From Thioalkalivibrio sp. ALJ24 (GTDB taxonomy: Bacteria; Pseudomonadota; Gammaproteobacteria; Ectothiorhodospirales; Ectothiorhodospiraceae), in the NCBI RefSeq assembly GCF_000377785.1, contig NZ_KB898732.1, positions 1-64,000 of the forward strand: DNA of 64,000 nucleotides. The letters are read 5' to 3'. The position numbers were made by a program, and so were the translations under genes. Of the stretch, positions 8,900 through 17,461 are shown piece after piece. Position 1 is the stretch's first letter. The number at the start of each line of letters is the position of its first letter. The notes below the pieces were generated by a model. It was not told where the DNA came from. It saw only the letters and a list, made by a program, of their open reading frames with translations, and ran no database searches.

Positions 8900-10142
8900 C
8901 GGCTGACTCCGATACGACGCCCGCGTCGTGCGCGGGGGACAGGGGTTTCGCCTGGAGCATCTCCTCCAGGCGGGACAGGTTGCGCTCCCAGTCATAATCC
9001 CGGAGGACCCTTTCCCGGGCGGCGGCGCCCAGTTCCGGGGTGGGGTCGTGCAGCTCCCCGGAAACCGCCGCGAGGAACGCATCCGGCGTTGCGGGCGCGC
9101 GGATCACCTCGGTGTCCGGCTCGGCCGTCAGTCCCTCGAGGGCCTGGGGGGTGGCGACAACCGGCCGGGCCAGGGCCATCGCCTCCAGCACCTTGTTCTG
9201 TACACCCCGGGCAATCCGTAGCGGTGCCACCGCGAGGCGGGCATGCGCGATCCAGACCCGGATGTCGTCCACGAACCCGGTCACGGTCACCCCGGGGCGC
9301 TCCGCCAGCGCGAGTACCTCCGCGGCCGGTCGACTGCCCACGATGAAGAACTCCACATCCGGACAGGACTCGCGCAGGGAGGGCAGCACGTGATCGGCAA
9401 ACCAGAGCACGGCATCCACGTTCGGCCAGTAGTCCATGGCCCCGGTAAAAACGATGGGCCGGCAACCGTCGGGGTACGGGCTTGCGCCCGCCACGGCCGC
9501 GGGCGAAAAGTAATCGGCGTCGACCCCGTTATTCAGGGCATGTACGCGGCTTGCGACGCCCGGGGCGCGCTCGCGAAAGGCCCGGGCCTCATCGGGCGAG
9601 ACGAACACACTGGCATGCGCGGATTCGGCCATGCGGCGCTCGCTGGCCAGAAGGCGCTGTCCCTCGCGGCGGTAGACGGCGCTCATCGGCCAGTTCCTGG
9701 TTGGGGCGTACTGGGTCCACTTGTCGGAGTCGACGTCGACGAAATCGATGACGCGCGTGAGGTCTCCGCTGGTCGGCAGGTACTGCGCCATCGCGGAGGA
9801 AAAGGCCAGCGCGCGGGAGATGTCGTGGCTTCGAAGGGTGTGGTCAACCCAGCGCTGCAGGGTGCGGTCCCGGTACCAGGGCAGGGTCAGGGGTTCGCCG
9901 GTGATCAGGCCGCTCAGGGCGCGCAGCTGCGCCCGGCGCCGTGGCAGGGGGCGGGCGCAGACGCTGGTGCATATTTCCTCGAGTTCGGCGACGTACGCGT
10001 GATCGGCGGGGTCATCGATGAACGTCCCCAGGTGGACCCGATAGCGCTGCGTCAGGTAGCGGAGGATGTGGTGTGAGCGGATCTTGTCGCCCTTGTTCGG
10101 CGGCCATGGGATCCGGTGGACGAGATAAAGAAGGTCTTCCAT
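8889..10142 (-). CDS. XrtA-associated sugar transferase, Stp1 type
   Basis: 417-residue glycosyltransferase of family TIGR03087. It starts MEDLLYLVHRIPWPPNKGDK, the diagnostic N-terminus of this group, which fixes the start at 10142. Further landmarks are DFVDVDSDKWTQYA, the domain-boundary segment PIVFTGAMDYWPNVDAV and the C-terminal NKVLEAMALARPVVATPQALEG. It is found only in exosortase A loci and is presumed to assemble the exopolysaccharide repeat. It overlaps xrtA downstream and lies 13 bp after the FemAB-like gene, so it is in the same operon. Donor and acceptor are unknown. Confidence 0.93.
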   Translation of the reverse strand: MEDLLYLVHRIPWPPNKGDKIRSHHILRYLTQRYRVHLGTFIDDPADHAYVAELEEICTSVCARPLPRRRAQLRALSGLITGEPLTLPWYRDRTLQRWVDHTLRSHDISRALAFSSAMAQYLPTSGDLTRVIDFVDVDSDKWTQYAPTRNWPMSAVYRREGQRLLASERRMAESAHASVFVSPDEARAFRERAPGVASRVHALNNGVDADYFSPAAVAGASPYPDGCRPIVFTGAMDYWPNVDAVLWFADHVLPSLRESCPDVEFFIVGSRPAAEVLALAERPGVTVTGFVDDIRVWIAHARLAVAPLRIARGVQNKVLEAMALARPVVATPQALEGLTAEPDTEVIRAPATPDAFLAAVSGELHDPTPELGAAARERVLRDYDWERNLSRLEEMLQAKPLSPAHDAGVVSESADGL

Positions 10143-10155
10143 CGCTCTGCACCCG

Positions 10156-11190
10156 TTAGCCAAGTGAACGCGAAAGTTTGGGGCCGAGCCAGTTGGCGAC
10201 CGGCAGCGGCAGCCGCTGCCACGCAGCGATGAAATAGCGGTATTTCGGGTTGAGCGGATTGACGTTGGGGATCTCGCTCGCCCGCACGAGATGGTATTCG
10301 TAGTACAGCGGCTGAGGCTCGAAGCCCCAGTTTTTCTTGAAGCTGAACGAGCCTGTGTCGCGCTTGCTGCGGCCGAAGTCAAACACGCGATAGCCATCCT
10401 CGCAGGCGCGGCGCATCAGCTCCCAGTAGAGGAAATCGTAGCCCGCCACCTGACGTGCCTCGGGCGTGCCGGCACCGTAATAGGGCAGCACCTCGTCGCG
10501 GAAGTAGAAGGTCACCACGCTGGCCACGGGCTGCCCGTCCTGCGCGGCCGTCAGCACCCGGCAGTCGTCCCCGAAGACCTCGATCAGCGTCTCGAAGTAG
10601 CGACGGCTGAAGACGGGGGTGCCCAGACGGCGCACGTTGGCGGCGAAGATCGGATAAAAGCGCTCGATATCCGGCTCGAATTCGCTGGCAAGACCGGCCT
10701 TGATCCCCTTGCGCACCATCCGGCGCTGCTTGCGGGGGATCGCGTTCATGTTGGCCTCGACCTCCGGTTCCAGGGTCTTGCGGAAGGTCACGTACAGGTC
10801 CTTGGTGGGCCTCCCGGGGTGCTGTTGCCGCAGATTGCGATACTCGAGATGGTCCACCTGCAGGTCTTCGGCCAGTTTGCAGGCCGCGTTGTCGAGCGCC
10901 GCACGGGCGGCGGGGGTGTCGGCAAGAATGCCGCCATAAACCCCGAACGGGATGGACATCAGGGCATTGCCGAACAGCCGGGACCGGATGTGCACCAGTG
11001 GCAGCACGCCCTGAATCGTGCCGCCGGCTTCGGCCAGCAGGTAATGCGTGGGGTGCCCGAACGCGCGCTGCATCACGGTACTCCACCCGGCGCGGTGGAA
11101 GAACGTGGCTTCGGGGTGTCCGTCGACGTAGGTGTCCCAGCGTTCATGCGAGTCCCCGTCGAGGACGCGCACCTGCAGTTCGTTTTCCAT
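10156..11190 (-). CDS. FemAB-related protein, PEP-CTERM-system-associated
   Basis: 344-residue GNAT-fold protein of family TIGR03019. Two acetyltransferase-like halves are visible. The second carries GQPVASVVTFYFRDEVLPYY, AGYDFLYWELMRRACEDGYR and FDFGRSKRDTGSFSFKKNWG, the usual C-terminal signature. FemAB proteins transfer amino acids from aminoacyl-tRNA to peptidoglycan precursors. The XrtA-associated branch probably adds an aminoacyl or acyl group to the exopolysaccharide or its lipid carrier, but this has not been shown for the family. The start at 11190 gives MENELQVRVLDG, and the gene is spaced 3 bp from the deacetylase stop. Confidence 0.92.
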   Translation of the reverse strand: MENELQVRVLDGDSHERWDTYVDGHPEATFFHRAGWSTVMQRAFGHPTHYLLAEAGGTIQGVLPLVHIRSRLFGNALMSIPFGVYGGILADTPAARAALDNAACKLAEDLQVDHLEYRNLRQQHPGRPTKDLYVTFRKTLEPEVEANMNAIPRKQRRMVRKGIKAGLASEFEPDIERFYPIFAANVRRLGTPVFSRRYFETLIEVFGDDCRVLTAAQDGQPVASVVTFYFRDEVLPYYGAGTPEARQVAGYDFLYWELMRRACEDGYRVFDFGRSKRDTGSFSFKKNWGFEPQPLYYEYHLVRASEIPNVNPLNPKYRYFIAAWQRLPLPVANWLGPKLSRSLG

Positions 11191-11193
11191 GCC

Positions 11194-12105
11194 TCAGGTC
11201 ACCGGGATTCGGCTGCTTTCCCCGCTACGGGCCGCCGGCATGCCTGTCGGACCCAGATGATCGGCAAACACCGTGTCCATGCGGCCCCACGAGAAATCCT
11301 GCAGCAGGCGTTCCAGACGGCTTTCCATCCGGTGCAGGTTCACGTAGTGACGGAATCGGGATTTGGCGCTGATGCCGGGTACGCGCGGCTGGTCCGGATC
11401 GATTTCCCACGGGTGGAAATAGAACACGGCGGGCATCCGGTCGACCTGTTCGATGCGACGCAGCGCGCGCCGTGACATGGCGTAAGGCAGCAGCCGGAAA
11501 TAGCCCCCGCCGGCGGCCGGCAGGTTCCGGCCCCGCAGCCGCAAAGTGGCGGGGGGGAGTTCGAGGATCCCGCCTTCCAGCGGGTAATGGGGCTCCCGCG
11601 GGGCCTCGTGCATGCCGTAGTGGTCATGCCGGATGGGGTAGATGCTGGAGCTGTACTGGTGGCCGGTTTCGGCCAGGATCTCCAGGGCCCAAAGGTTGCT
11701 GCGACCGATCGAGAAACTTGGCGCCCGGTATCCGCGAATCGGCTGACCCGACAGGTCTTCCAGCAGGGAACGGGCGCGTTCCACATCGGCACGAAACGCC
11801 TTCGCGTCCAGCTCGGTGACACGCTGGTGTCCGTAACCGTGGCTGGCCAGCTCGTGTCCGGCTTCGACGATGCGGCGCACCGCGTGCGGGTAACGCTCGG
11901 CAATCCACCCCAGGGTAAAGAACGTGGCGGAAACACCAAAGCGGTCGAACAGCGCGAGAATCCGGTCGAGGTTGCGCTCGATCCGGCACTCGCGCGAGTC
12001 CCAGGTGTCGCGCGGGATCTGCGGGGCCAGTGCCGCAACCTGAAAATAATCCTCGACGTCGACCGTCAGGGCATTTCTCACCGAGTGTGTTCCGTGGCTG
12101 GCCAT
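11194..12105 (-). CDS. Polysaccharide deacetylase of the XrtA locus
   Basis: 303-residue NodB-homology deacetylase of family TIGR03006. The metal-binding and catalytic motifs are present: TVDVEDYFQ near residues 14-22 (first catalytic Asp), ELASHGYGHQRV with the two metal-ligand histidines, RGYRAPSFSI, and the late FYFHPWEID motif. It would remove N-acetyl groups from amino sugars of the polymer, in the periplasm or on the lipid-linked intermediate; no signal peptide is visible, as is common for this subgroup. The gene lies 12 bp after the ATPase gene and 3 bp before the FemAB-like gene. Confidence 0.93.
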   Translation of the reverse strand: MASHGTHSVRNALTVDVEDYFQVAALAPQIPRDTWDSRECRIERNLDRILALFDRFGVSATFFTLGWIAERYPHAVRRIVEAGHELASHGYGHQRVTELDAKAFRADVERARSLLEDLSGQPIRGYRAPSFSIGRSNLWALEILAETGHQYSSSIYPIRHDHYGMHEAPREPHYPLEGGILELPPATLRLRGRNLPAAGGGYFRLLPYAMSRRALRRIEQVDRMPAVFYFHPWEIDPDQPRVPGISAKSRFRHYVNLHRMESRLERLLQDFSWGRMDTVFADHLGPTGMPAARSGESSRIPVT

Positions 12106-12117
12106 GGTCGCTCCTGT

Positions 12118-13203
12118 TCAGCGTGGCTCCTTGCCGGTTTCCGTCGAACGCTCGCAGGCAAACTCTTCGTGCAGGATTTTCAGCACCTTCTGCGACAGGC
12201 CGAAGTTGATCGAGGTGTTTTGTTCGAGCCGCCGCAGGCGCTCGTGCAGCCCCTCGATTTCCAGCTCGATACGCGCCAGGGCCAGGTGATTCGCGGGCCC
12301 GGTCTCGACTGAATCATCCGCGAATTCCGGCTCGGGGCCTTGTGCGAGTGTCGGCGCCTCGGCCGGTGCGCTTTCTTCCGTCGAGTCCTGCCCGAGGTCT
12401 TCGGTGATCTCGTCGATGACCACCTGGGCGTGGGCGGCATCCAGCCACGTGCGTTCTTCCAGATAGCCCATCAGCAGCAGCCGGTCGCAGAACGTATTGA
12501 CCTGGCGCGGGATACCCCCGGTATAGGAGTGAATGCGTTCCCAGATGTCATCGGAGAACTGGGGACGGCCTTGCCAGCCGGCGCGTTTCAGGCGGTGTTC
12601 GATGTATGCCCGGGTGTCGTCCGTATCCATCGGCCCGAGGTGGTAGGTGGCGATCACCCGCTGGCGCAGCTGCTGCATGTTTTCACTGCGAAGAAGCTTG
12701 CGGAACTCGGGCTGACCCAGCAGGAAGCTCTGCAGCAGCGGGCCTTCGGCCCCCTGAAAGTTCGAGAGCATTCGGAGTTCTTCGACCGCCTGGGGCCCGA
12801 GGTTCTGGGCTTCGTCGACCACCAGCAGGGCCCGCTGACCGCGCGCCCGCGTGTCGTGGAGGAAGCGTTCAAGCCGGCGCAGCTGACCGGCCTTGTGGCT
12901 GGGGGCGTCTTCCAGCCCGAAGGCGAGACATACGGAGCGCAGAAGATCCGCAGCGTCCAGCTGGGTGCTCACCAGCTGGGCGGCCACCAGCGGCTTGTCG
13001 TCCAGCATCTGGAACAGGCTGCGGACCAGGGTGGTCTTGCCGGCGCCGACTTCCCCGGTGATGACGATGAAGCCCTCTTCGAGCTGCACGCCGTATTCGA
13101 GGTAGGCCATGGCACGGCTGTGGCCCTTGCTCGCGTAGTAGAAGCGCGGATCCGGACTCAGCGCGAAGGGGCGCGATTCCAGGCCGTAGAACTCTTCGTA
13201 CAT
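12118..13203 (-). CDS. XrtA-associated ExeA-like AAA ATPase
   Basis: 361-residue P-loop ATPase related to ExeA/GspA (family TIGR03015). The N-terminus MYEEFYGLESRPFALSPDPR is the standard start. Walker A is GEVGAGKTT at 50-58 and Walker B is LLVVDEAQN, followed by a sensor region (LLGQPEF) and an arginine-rich second domain (TGGIPRQVNTFCDRLL). The last 60 or so residues form an acidic linker and a predicted helical tail. ExeA-type ATPases couple ATP hydrolysis to envelope assembly; here the likely role is energising or positioning the polysaccharide export machinery. It starts 3 bp after the stop of the barrel gene. Confidence 0.92.
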   Translation of the reverse strand: MYEEFYGLESRPFALSPDPRFYYASKGHSRAMAYLEYGVQLEEGFIVITGEVGAGKTTLVRSLFQMLDDKPLVAAQLVSTQLDAADLLRSVCLAFGLEDAPSHKAGQLRRLERFLHDTRARGQRALLVVDEAQNLGPQAVEELRMLSNFQGAEGPLLQSFLLGQPEFRKLLRSENMQQLRQRVIATYHLGPMDTDDTRAYIEHRLKRAGWQGRPQFSDDIWERIHSYTGGIPRQVNTFCDRLLLMGYLEERTWLDAAHAQVVIDEITEDLGQDSTEESAPAEAPTLAQGPEPEFADDSVETGPANHLALARIELEIEGLHERLRRLEQNTSINFGLSQKVLKILHEEFACERSTETGKEPR

Positions 13204-13206
13204 GAC

Positions 13207-14727
13207 TCAGAATTCCTTGGTCAGGGTGCCCATGATCGAGTTTTCCCGGTACTCGTTCTCCGGAGCATCGGCGCCGCGCCGCTGATGACGATAGGACAGC
13301 CCGGCCGTCAGATCCGGTGTCAGATCCCGCGTGACGCCTGCGCGCAGGAACCAGCGGTCGTCCTCGCGCTCGTCGTCCAGGTACTCGGTCAGGGAATACC
13401 CGACCGCCAGCTCCGTGGTGGTGCCCGGCCCGTATCGCCACTGCCAGGAGGCGTTGACGCCGGTGTTGCGGCGGTTGTCCTCGAACAGCCCGATGCCGGA
13501 CCGGGTCTCGGATTCGCGCTCGGTCTGGAAGGCGTTGACGTTGAAGACGCTGCGGCCGGTGTCGTAGCTCCACCCTGCGCGCCAGGTCTGCGTGAAGAAA
13601 TAGTCCTCGACCAGCGCCTCCTCGGTGAGACCGGAAAGCGCAAGGAGCACCGAGATTTGGTCCAGCGTGAACTCATCAAACAGCTCGTCGACCGAGCGGT
13701 TAAGCTGGGTGGCCAGTTCGTCGAACTGCGCGCCGCGCCGCTGGCGGGTCGAATTGATGCCCTCGCTGAAACTCAGGCGGTACGTTGCGTTCCGGCTGCG
13801 GTGGTCCACCGACAACGAGCGGGTCTTGCCGAAAAAGCGTTCGCCGTAGCGTGCCTCGATATTGGTGACGCGCGTCGGCGCCCAGCCCGCACCCACTTCC
13901 CAGAAGCTTCCGTCATCGTCGTCGCGGGTGGTGGCGAAATCGTTGAATTCTCGTCCGATCACCCCGAAGAGTCGGGCGGACCGTCCGAATTCATAGCCGA
14001 GGGTTCCGCTGACTTCGCCGAATTCGCCGTCCACGTCATCTTCGAAATTCTCGCGTTCGTGAAACGCCGCGATCTGCCAGAACGGGCGGTTGAACGCAGG
14101 GCCGCTGTCCAGGGTGAAGTCGATCCGGTGGGCGTCGTTGTTGGGACGGTCGCTGCGGTGGTAGCGGATCTCGTCGTAGGTGTAGCGGATCTCCTGGCTG
14201 GCAAAACTGCCGTACCGCGTGCGCAGTACCGGGGAGATGCTGTAGCGCGTGGTTTCCTGCAGATTGTCCCGGGGCGTGCTGCCGCCGATGCCGATCGGAT
14301 CGAGCAGCGATGCGGCCTCCTCGGTCCGGGTCGCCCGGGTTTCGAGGAAAAAGGTATCCTCGACGATCTCCCAGTCGTTGCGGGCCCGCAGTGAGTGCGT
14401 GGTCCGGTCCTCGCGCGATTCGCTGGCGTGAAACCGAGCGTTCAGGTTGTAGTCGATCTGCGTGTCCATGCGCGGCCCTTCCTGACGGAAGGAGATGCCC
14501 GGACGCAGGGTCCCGATGAAATCGGACGTCTCCTCGCCGCGCGGGGCGAGGGTGACGTTGTCGGTCCATTCGAGCGAGGTCGAGACCCGCGGAGTGATGT
14601 CCCAGTCGCTTGCCGCAAGCGGGCCGGCGGCCAGCGCGACTATGCCCGCCAGACCCCAGTGCAGGCTGCCCCGGCCGGGCGATCCTCGACGTGTCCCGTC
14701 AGGAGGGTTCACGCGCGTCTTCCCCAT
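13207..14727 (-). CDS. XrtA-system outer-membrane beta-barrel protein
   Basis: 506-residue protein of the PEP-CTERM-system-associated family TIGR03016. The chosen start at 14727 (MGKTRVNPPDG) gives a signal peptide with hydrophobic core GLAGIVALAAGPLAAS, and the mature part opens with DWDITPRVSTSLEWTDNV. The rest is rich in alternating aromatic/polar strands ending in a C-terminal TKEF phenylalanine, as expected of an outer-membrane barrel. The gene is conserved at this place in XrtA loci and is a candidate outer-membrane partner for polymer or PEP-CTERM protein export; no function has been shown. The start overlaps the upstream kinase gene by 29 bp. A longer in-frame reading to 14844 lacks a plausible signal peptide and is rejected. 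Confidence 0.82.
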   Translation of the reverse strand: MGKTRVNPPDGTRRGSPGRGSLHWGLAGIVALAAGPLAASDWDITPRVSTSLEWTDNVTLAPRGEETSDFIGTLRPGISFRQEGPRMDTQIDYNLNARFHASESREDRTTHSLRARNDWEIVEDTFFLETRATRTEEAASLLDPIGIGGSTPRDNLQETTRYSISPVLRTRYGSFASQEIRYTYDEIRYHRSDRPNNDAHRIDFTLDSGPAFNRPFWQIAAFHERENFEDDVDGEFGEVSGTLGYEFGRSARLFGVIGREFNDFATTRDDDDGSFWEVGAGWAPTRVTNIEARYGERFFGKTRSLSVDHRSRNATYRLSFSEGINSTRQRRGAQFDELATQLNRSVDELFDEFTLDQISVLLALSGLTEEALVEDYFFTQTWRAGWSYDTGRSVFNVNAFQTERESETRSGIGLFEDNRRNTGVNASWQWRYGPGTTTELAVGYSLTEYLDDEREDDRWFLRAGVTRDLTPDLTAGLSYRHQRRGADAPENEYRENSIMGTLTKEF

Positions 14728-15595
14728 AGGTTCGCCCCCCGGAGTAGTAACCGCCCCCGTAACCCAGACCGGGGGCCGGCGCCGCGCGGTTGAGCATGGA
14801 AAGGACGACATCACAGGACTGCAGCTGCTCCATCGCGCGCTCAACCGAGGAGGCCGGCGTGGTGTCGGCGTCCACCACCATCACCACCTGCCCCATGTGA
14901 TGCGCCAGCACGCCCGGTTCGCTGGTCGCCAGAAGCGGCGGCGAATCGAACAGGATGACCCGGTCGTCATAGCGCTCGTAGAGGTCGTCGAGCAGTTGCA
15001 TCATGGCCTGGCTGGCCAGGAGCTCGGTCGAGCGCCCGTGCGGCCGACCCGCCGGAAGCACGCTCAACCCTTCGACGTTGGTTCGCAGCAGCACGTCGGG
15101 GATATCGAGATCCGGCTCGGTGAGGACGTCCATCAGGCCGCGGTCGGCCTGGAACCCGAGGGTGTCCGGAACCGCCGGCCGCGCCACATCCGCATCCACC
15201 AGCAGAACGGTTCGATCCACCTCCATCGCGATGCTGAGGGCGAGGTTGGTGGTGGTGAAGGTCTTGCCTTCCCTCGGCAGCGAGCTGGTCACCATGATCA
15301 GCCGACCCCGCCGGACCTGCATCGCGGAGTGCCGGCCAAAGGCGTTGTTCAGCAGCGGGCGCTTCATCATGCGGAACTCTTCCGCGACCGAGGAGCGCGC
15401 TTCGCCCGGAACCACGATGCCCTGCTTGCGCAGCCAGCCGAAGTCGATCTGCACCTCGCGTGAGCGTACGGGCGCCTGCGCAGCGGCCGGAGCGGGCGTC
15501 GCTTCGGCCGCATCCTCGGCCGGCGTCTCCTGGGTCTCCGGCGGCGCCGGCTTGCGTGTCCGGTTCTTGTCGAGGGCCTTCTCGATAATGCTCAT
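14699..15595 (-). CDS. XrtA-associated tyrosine autokinase (BY-kinase)
   Basis: 298-residue cytoplasmic BY-kinase (family TIGR03018). The N-terminus MSIIEKALDKN is followed by an Ala/Pro-rich linker to about residue 44. The kinase core has Walker A TSSLPREGKTFTT (about 103-115), Walker A' LLVDADVARP and Walker B VILFDSPP. The C-terminus is a Tyr-rich cluster (GYGGGYYSGGRTYGE), the usual autophosphorylation site. It should work with the Wzz-type protein encoded immediately upstream (121 bp gap) to control chain length and export by cycles of phosphorylation. Confidence 0.94.
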   Translation of the reverse strand: MSIIEKALDKNRTRKPAPPETQETPAEDAAEATPAPAAAQAPVRSREVQIDFGWLRKQGIVVPGEARSSVAEEFRMMKRPLLNNAFGRHSAMQVRRGRLIMVTSSLPREGKTFTTTNLALSIAMEVDRTVLLVDADVARPAVPDTLGFQADRGLMDVLTEPDLDIPDVLLRTNVEGLSVLPAGRPHGRSTELLASQAMMQLLDDLYERYDDRVILFDSPPLLATSEPGVLAHHMGQVVMVVDADTTPASSVERAMEQLQSCDVVLSMLNRAAPAPGLGYGGGYYSGGRTYGEDAREPS

Positions 15596-15716
15596 TCGCC
15601 GCGTCTCCGGCCGGGCCGCGGCGTGTATCCCCCGCAGCCGGTGAAATGTAGGCAGTGGAGCGCCGTCTGCTCGGCATCCCGCCGCGACGACGGTTTTGTC
15701 TGGCCCGGAATGGCGG

Positions 15717-17258
15717 TCATGTCACCAACCGGAGCAGTTCATCCAGTACCCCGGCGGAGCCGGTCAGGTAGAGGGCCATGACGACGAGGAAGACCGCCAG
15801 CAGTGTACCCAGGCCCAGCACGAAGAAGACCAGTTCCGAGAACCTGCGACGCTTGTGCATGGGGGTCCGCACCCGCGAAACGCTGCCCAGCACCGGACGC
15901 CCGGTGATCTCCGCCAGCTGCCGGCTGTCGCCGACCGTACGTCGCATCTGAGACAGCAGGAAGGCGAATCCGGTGCCGGCCCCGAGCCCCAGGATCAGCA
16001 CGGCGGTGGCCAGCATCGGGCGGTCCGGCGAGGCCGGTGAGGTCGGGCGTTGCGGCGGCTCCAGCACGCGGAAGTCCACCGAGTCGGTCTGCATCTCCAC
16101 CTCGCCGGACATGACCGCCTGTTCGCGGCGATCCTGCAGCTGACGGAAGGATTCCCGCAATACGTCGTAATTCCGGGTCAGCGAGGTCAGTTCGGATTCG
16201 ACCGCCGGGGCCCGGTCGACGTCGCCCTCGAGCGTGTCCACGCGCTCCTCGAAATCCTCGATTCGGGTCCGAAGGGAAGCCAGCTCGCTCTCGGTTTCGG
16301 CGATGGCCGCCTGCAGCGGATCGTTGCTGTCGAAGGAAGCGAAGGTCTGCGGATCGCGAGCGTGTTCCTCGGCTTCGCGTTCACGTCGCTCCTCGAGATC
16401 GGTCAGCGTCCGCTGCGCCGCGACGACGTCCGGGTGCTCGTCGGTGAAGCGCTGGCGCAGGTTGTCGATGTTTTCCTGAAGCTCGTTGATTCGCCGATCC
16501 AGCTCCGGGTTCTGGTACCCGGAGCCTGCGTGTGCGGAACGTTCCTGGGCGGTTTGCCGCAGGGTCTCGAGTCGGCTCTGGGCCTCGCGTTCCTGCAGCC
16601 GCGCTTGCCTCAGCTGCTCGCGGGCGCGCTCCAGCCGGCTGTAGAAGTTGCCGTCCCCGCTGAGGAAGCGGGCGTTTTCGCGCCTGAACTGTTCGATCTC
16701 CTGTTCCTTTTCCTGCAGCTGCTCTTCGTAGCTTTCCAGCTGCCGCTCGATGAACTGCTGGGAGGTGGTCAGGTCCAGGCGGGAATCGCCCATGCCCCTC
16801 TCCATGAAGAGGTCGACGGTTTCGCGCACCACGCGATGGGCAACCTCGGGATCGTTGTGGCGGAAGCTTACGCTGTAGATGTTGTCGCGCTGTCCCCCTG
16901 ACAGATCGATCCCCGAGCGCAGCATCGAGACTTGGGCATCCAGGCTGGAGGTGCCGGTCAGCACGTCGAGCTCGCTCTCGCGCGCGATCTGTTCGAGGTT
17001 TTCGCGGCTGAGCAGGGTGCTGGTGACCATGCGCAGGCGCTGCTCGGTGTCGGGCCGCACGGTCATGCCGCTCAGAAGGGGGTCAAGAACCGACTGGGTA
17101 TTGACGAACACACGCGAGTCGGACTCATAGACATCCGGGAGGCTGTGCACGTAAGCCCAGCCAACCAGGCAGACCAGCCATGCAATCGGCAGGATCCACC
17201 AGCGCCGACGCCAGGTGGCGCGTGTGTGTTGCAGAAGCTCGTGTACGATCTTTTCCAT
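15717..17258 (-). CDS. XrtA-system polysaccharide chain-length determinant (Wzz type)
   Basis: 513-residue PCP/Wzz-family inner-membrane protein (family TIGR03007). The first membrane helix, WWILPIAWLVCLVGWAYV, is at about residues 20-37. A long periplasmic coiled-coil section rich in Glu/Arg/Gln follows (roughly 170-400), and a second helix lies near 430-450, preceded by PPQRPTSPASPDRP, the typical proline-rich motif. A third hydrophobic segment near the C-terminus (LVFFVLGLGTLLAVFLVVMALYL) is also usual in this branch. It sets polymer length together with the tyrosine autokinase downstream. It is the first gene of the minus-strand operon, and the 203-bp gap upstream holds the likely promoter. 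Confidence 0.94.
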   Translation of the reverse strand: MEKIVHELLQHTRATWRRRWWILPIAWLVCLVGWAYVHSLPDVYESDSRVFVNTQSVLDPLLSGMTVRPDTEQRLRMVTSTLLSRENLEQIARESELDVLTGTSSLDAQVSMLRSGIDLSGGQRDNIYSVSFRHNDPEVAHRVVRETVDLFMERGMGDSRLDLTTSQQFIERQLESYEEQLQEKEQEIEQFRRENARFLSGDGNFYSRLERAREQLRQARLQEREAQSRLETLRQTAQERSAHAGSGYQNPELDRRINELQENIDNLRQRFTDEHPDVVAAQRTLTDLEERREREAEEHARDPQTFASFDSNDPLQAAIAETESELASLRTRIEDFEERVDTLEGDVDRAPAVESELTSLTRNYDVLRESFRQLQDRREQAVMSGEVEMQTDSVDFRVLEPPQRPTSPASPDRPMLATAVLILGLGAGTGFAFLLSQMRRTVGDSRQLAEITGRPVLGSVSRVRTPMHKRRRFSELVFFVLGLGTLLAVFLVVMALYLTGSAGVLDELLRLVT

Positions 17259-17426
17259 ACTGCCCGGATTCCAGTCAACCGCCTGTGTGCGGCATCGATA
17301 CGTCGCCTCTGGCCGATCGAATCGGGAGTCCCATCGCGAGACGGCCTGTCATCAAGATTGACGACAAGTCCATTGAAAAGCCTTTTCGCAGTGGTGTCCA
17401 GAATTGTCGAGGGTCTTTACGGTACC

Positions 17427-17442
17427 CGCAACAGGGTTGCCC
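17427..17442 (-). promoter_or_regulatory. Possible sigma-54 promoter for the polysaccharide operon
   Basis: On the minus strand GGGCAACCCTGTTGCG has the required GG-N10-GC geometry (GG at 17441-17440, GC at 17429-17428) and a good TTGC -12 element, but the -24 box departs from TGGCACG at three positions. Transcription would start near 17415 and leave a leader of about 157 nt before the chain-length gene. The idea is attractive because PrsR is a sigma-54 activator encoded in the same locus, but the match is weaker than the two PEP-CTERM promoters. Confidence 0.35.
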
Positions 17443-17461
17443 GGCGTGAAGGGCGCGTCCG

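Noticed and set aside
7319-9346. 675-codon plus-strand frame opposite xrtA
   Set aside because: Shadow of xrtA and the Stp1 gene; His/Gln/Arg-rich translation with no domain.
12340-14394. 684-codon plus-strand frame opposite the ATPase and barrel genes
   Set aside because: Shadow frame; both minus-strand genes are supported by family motifs.
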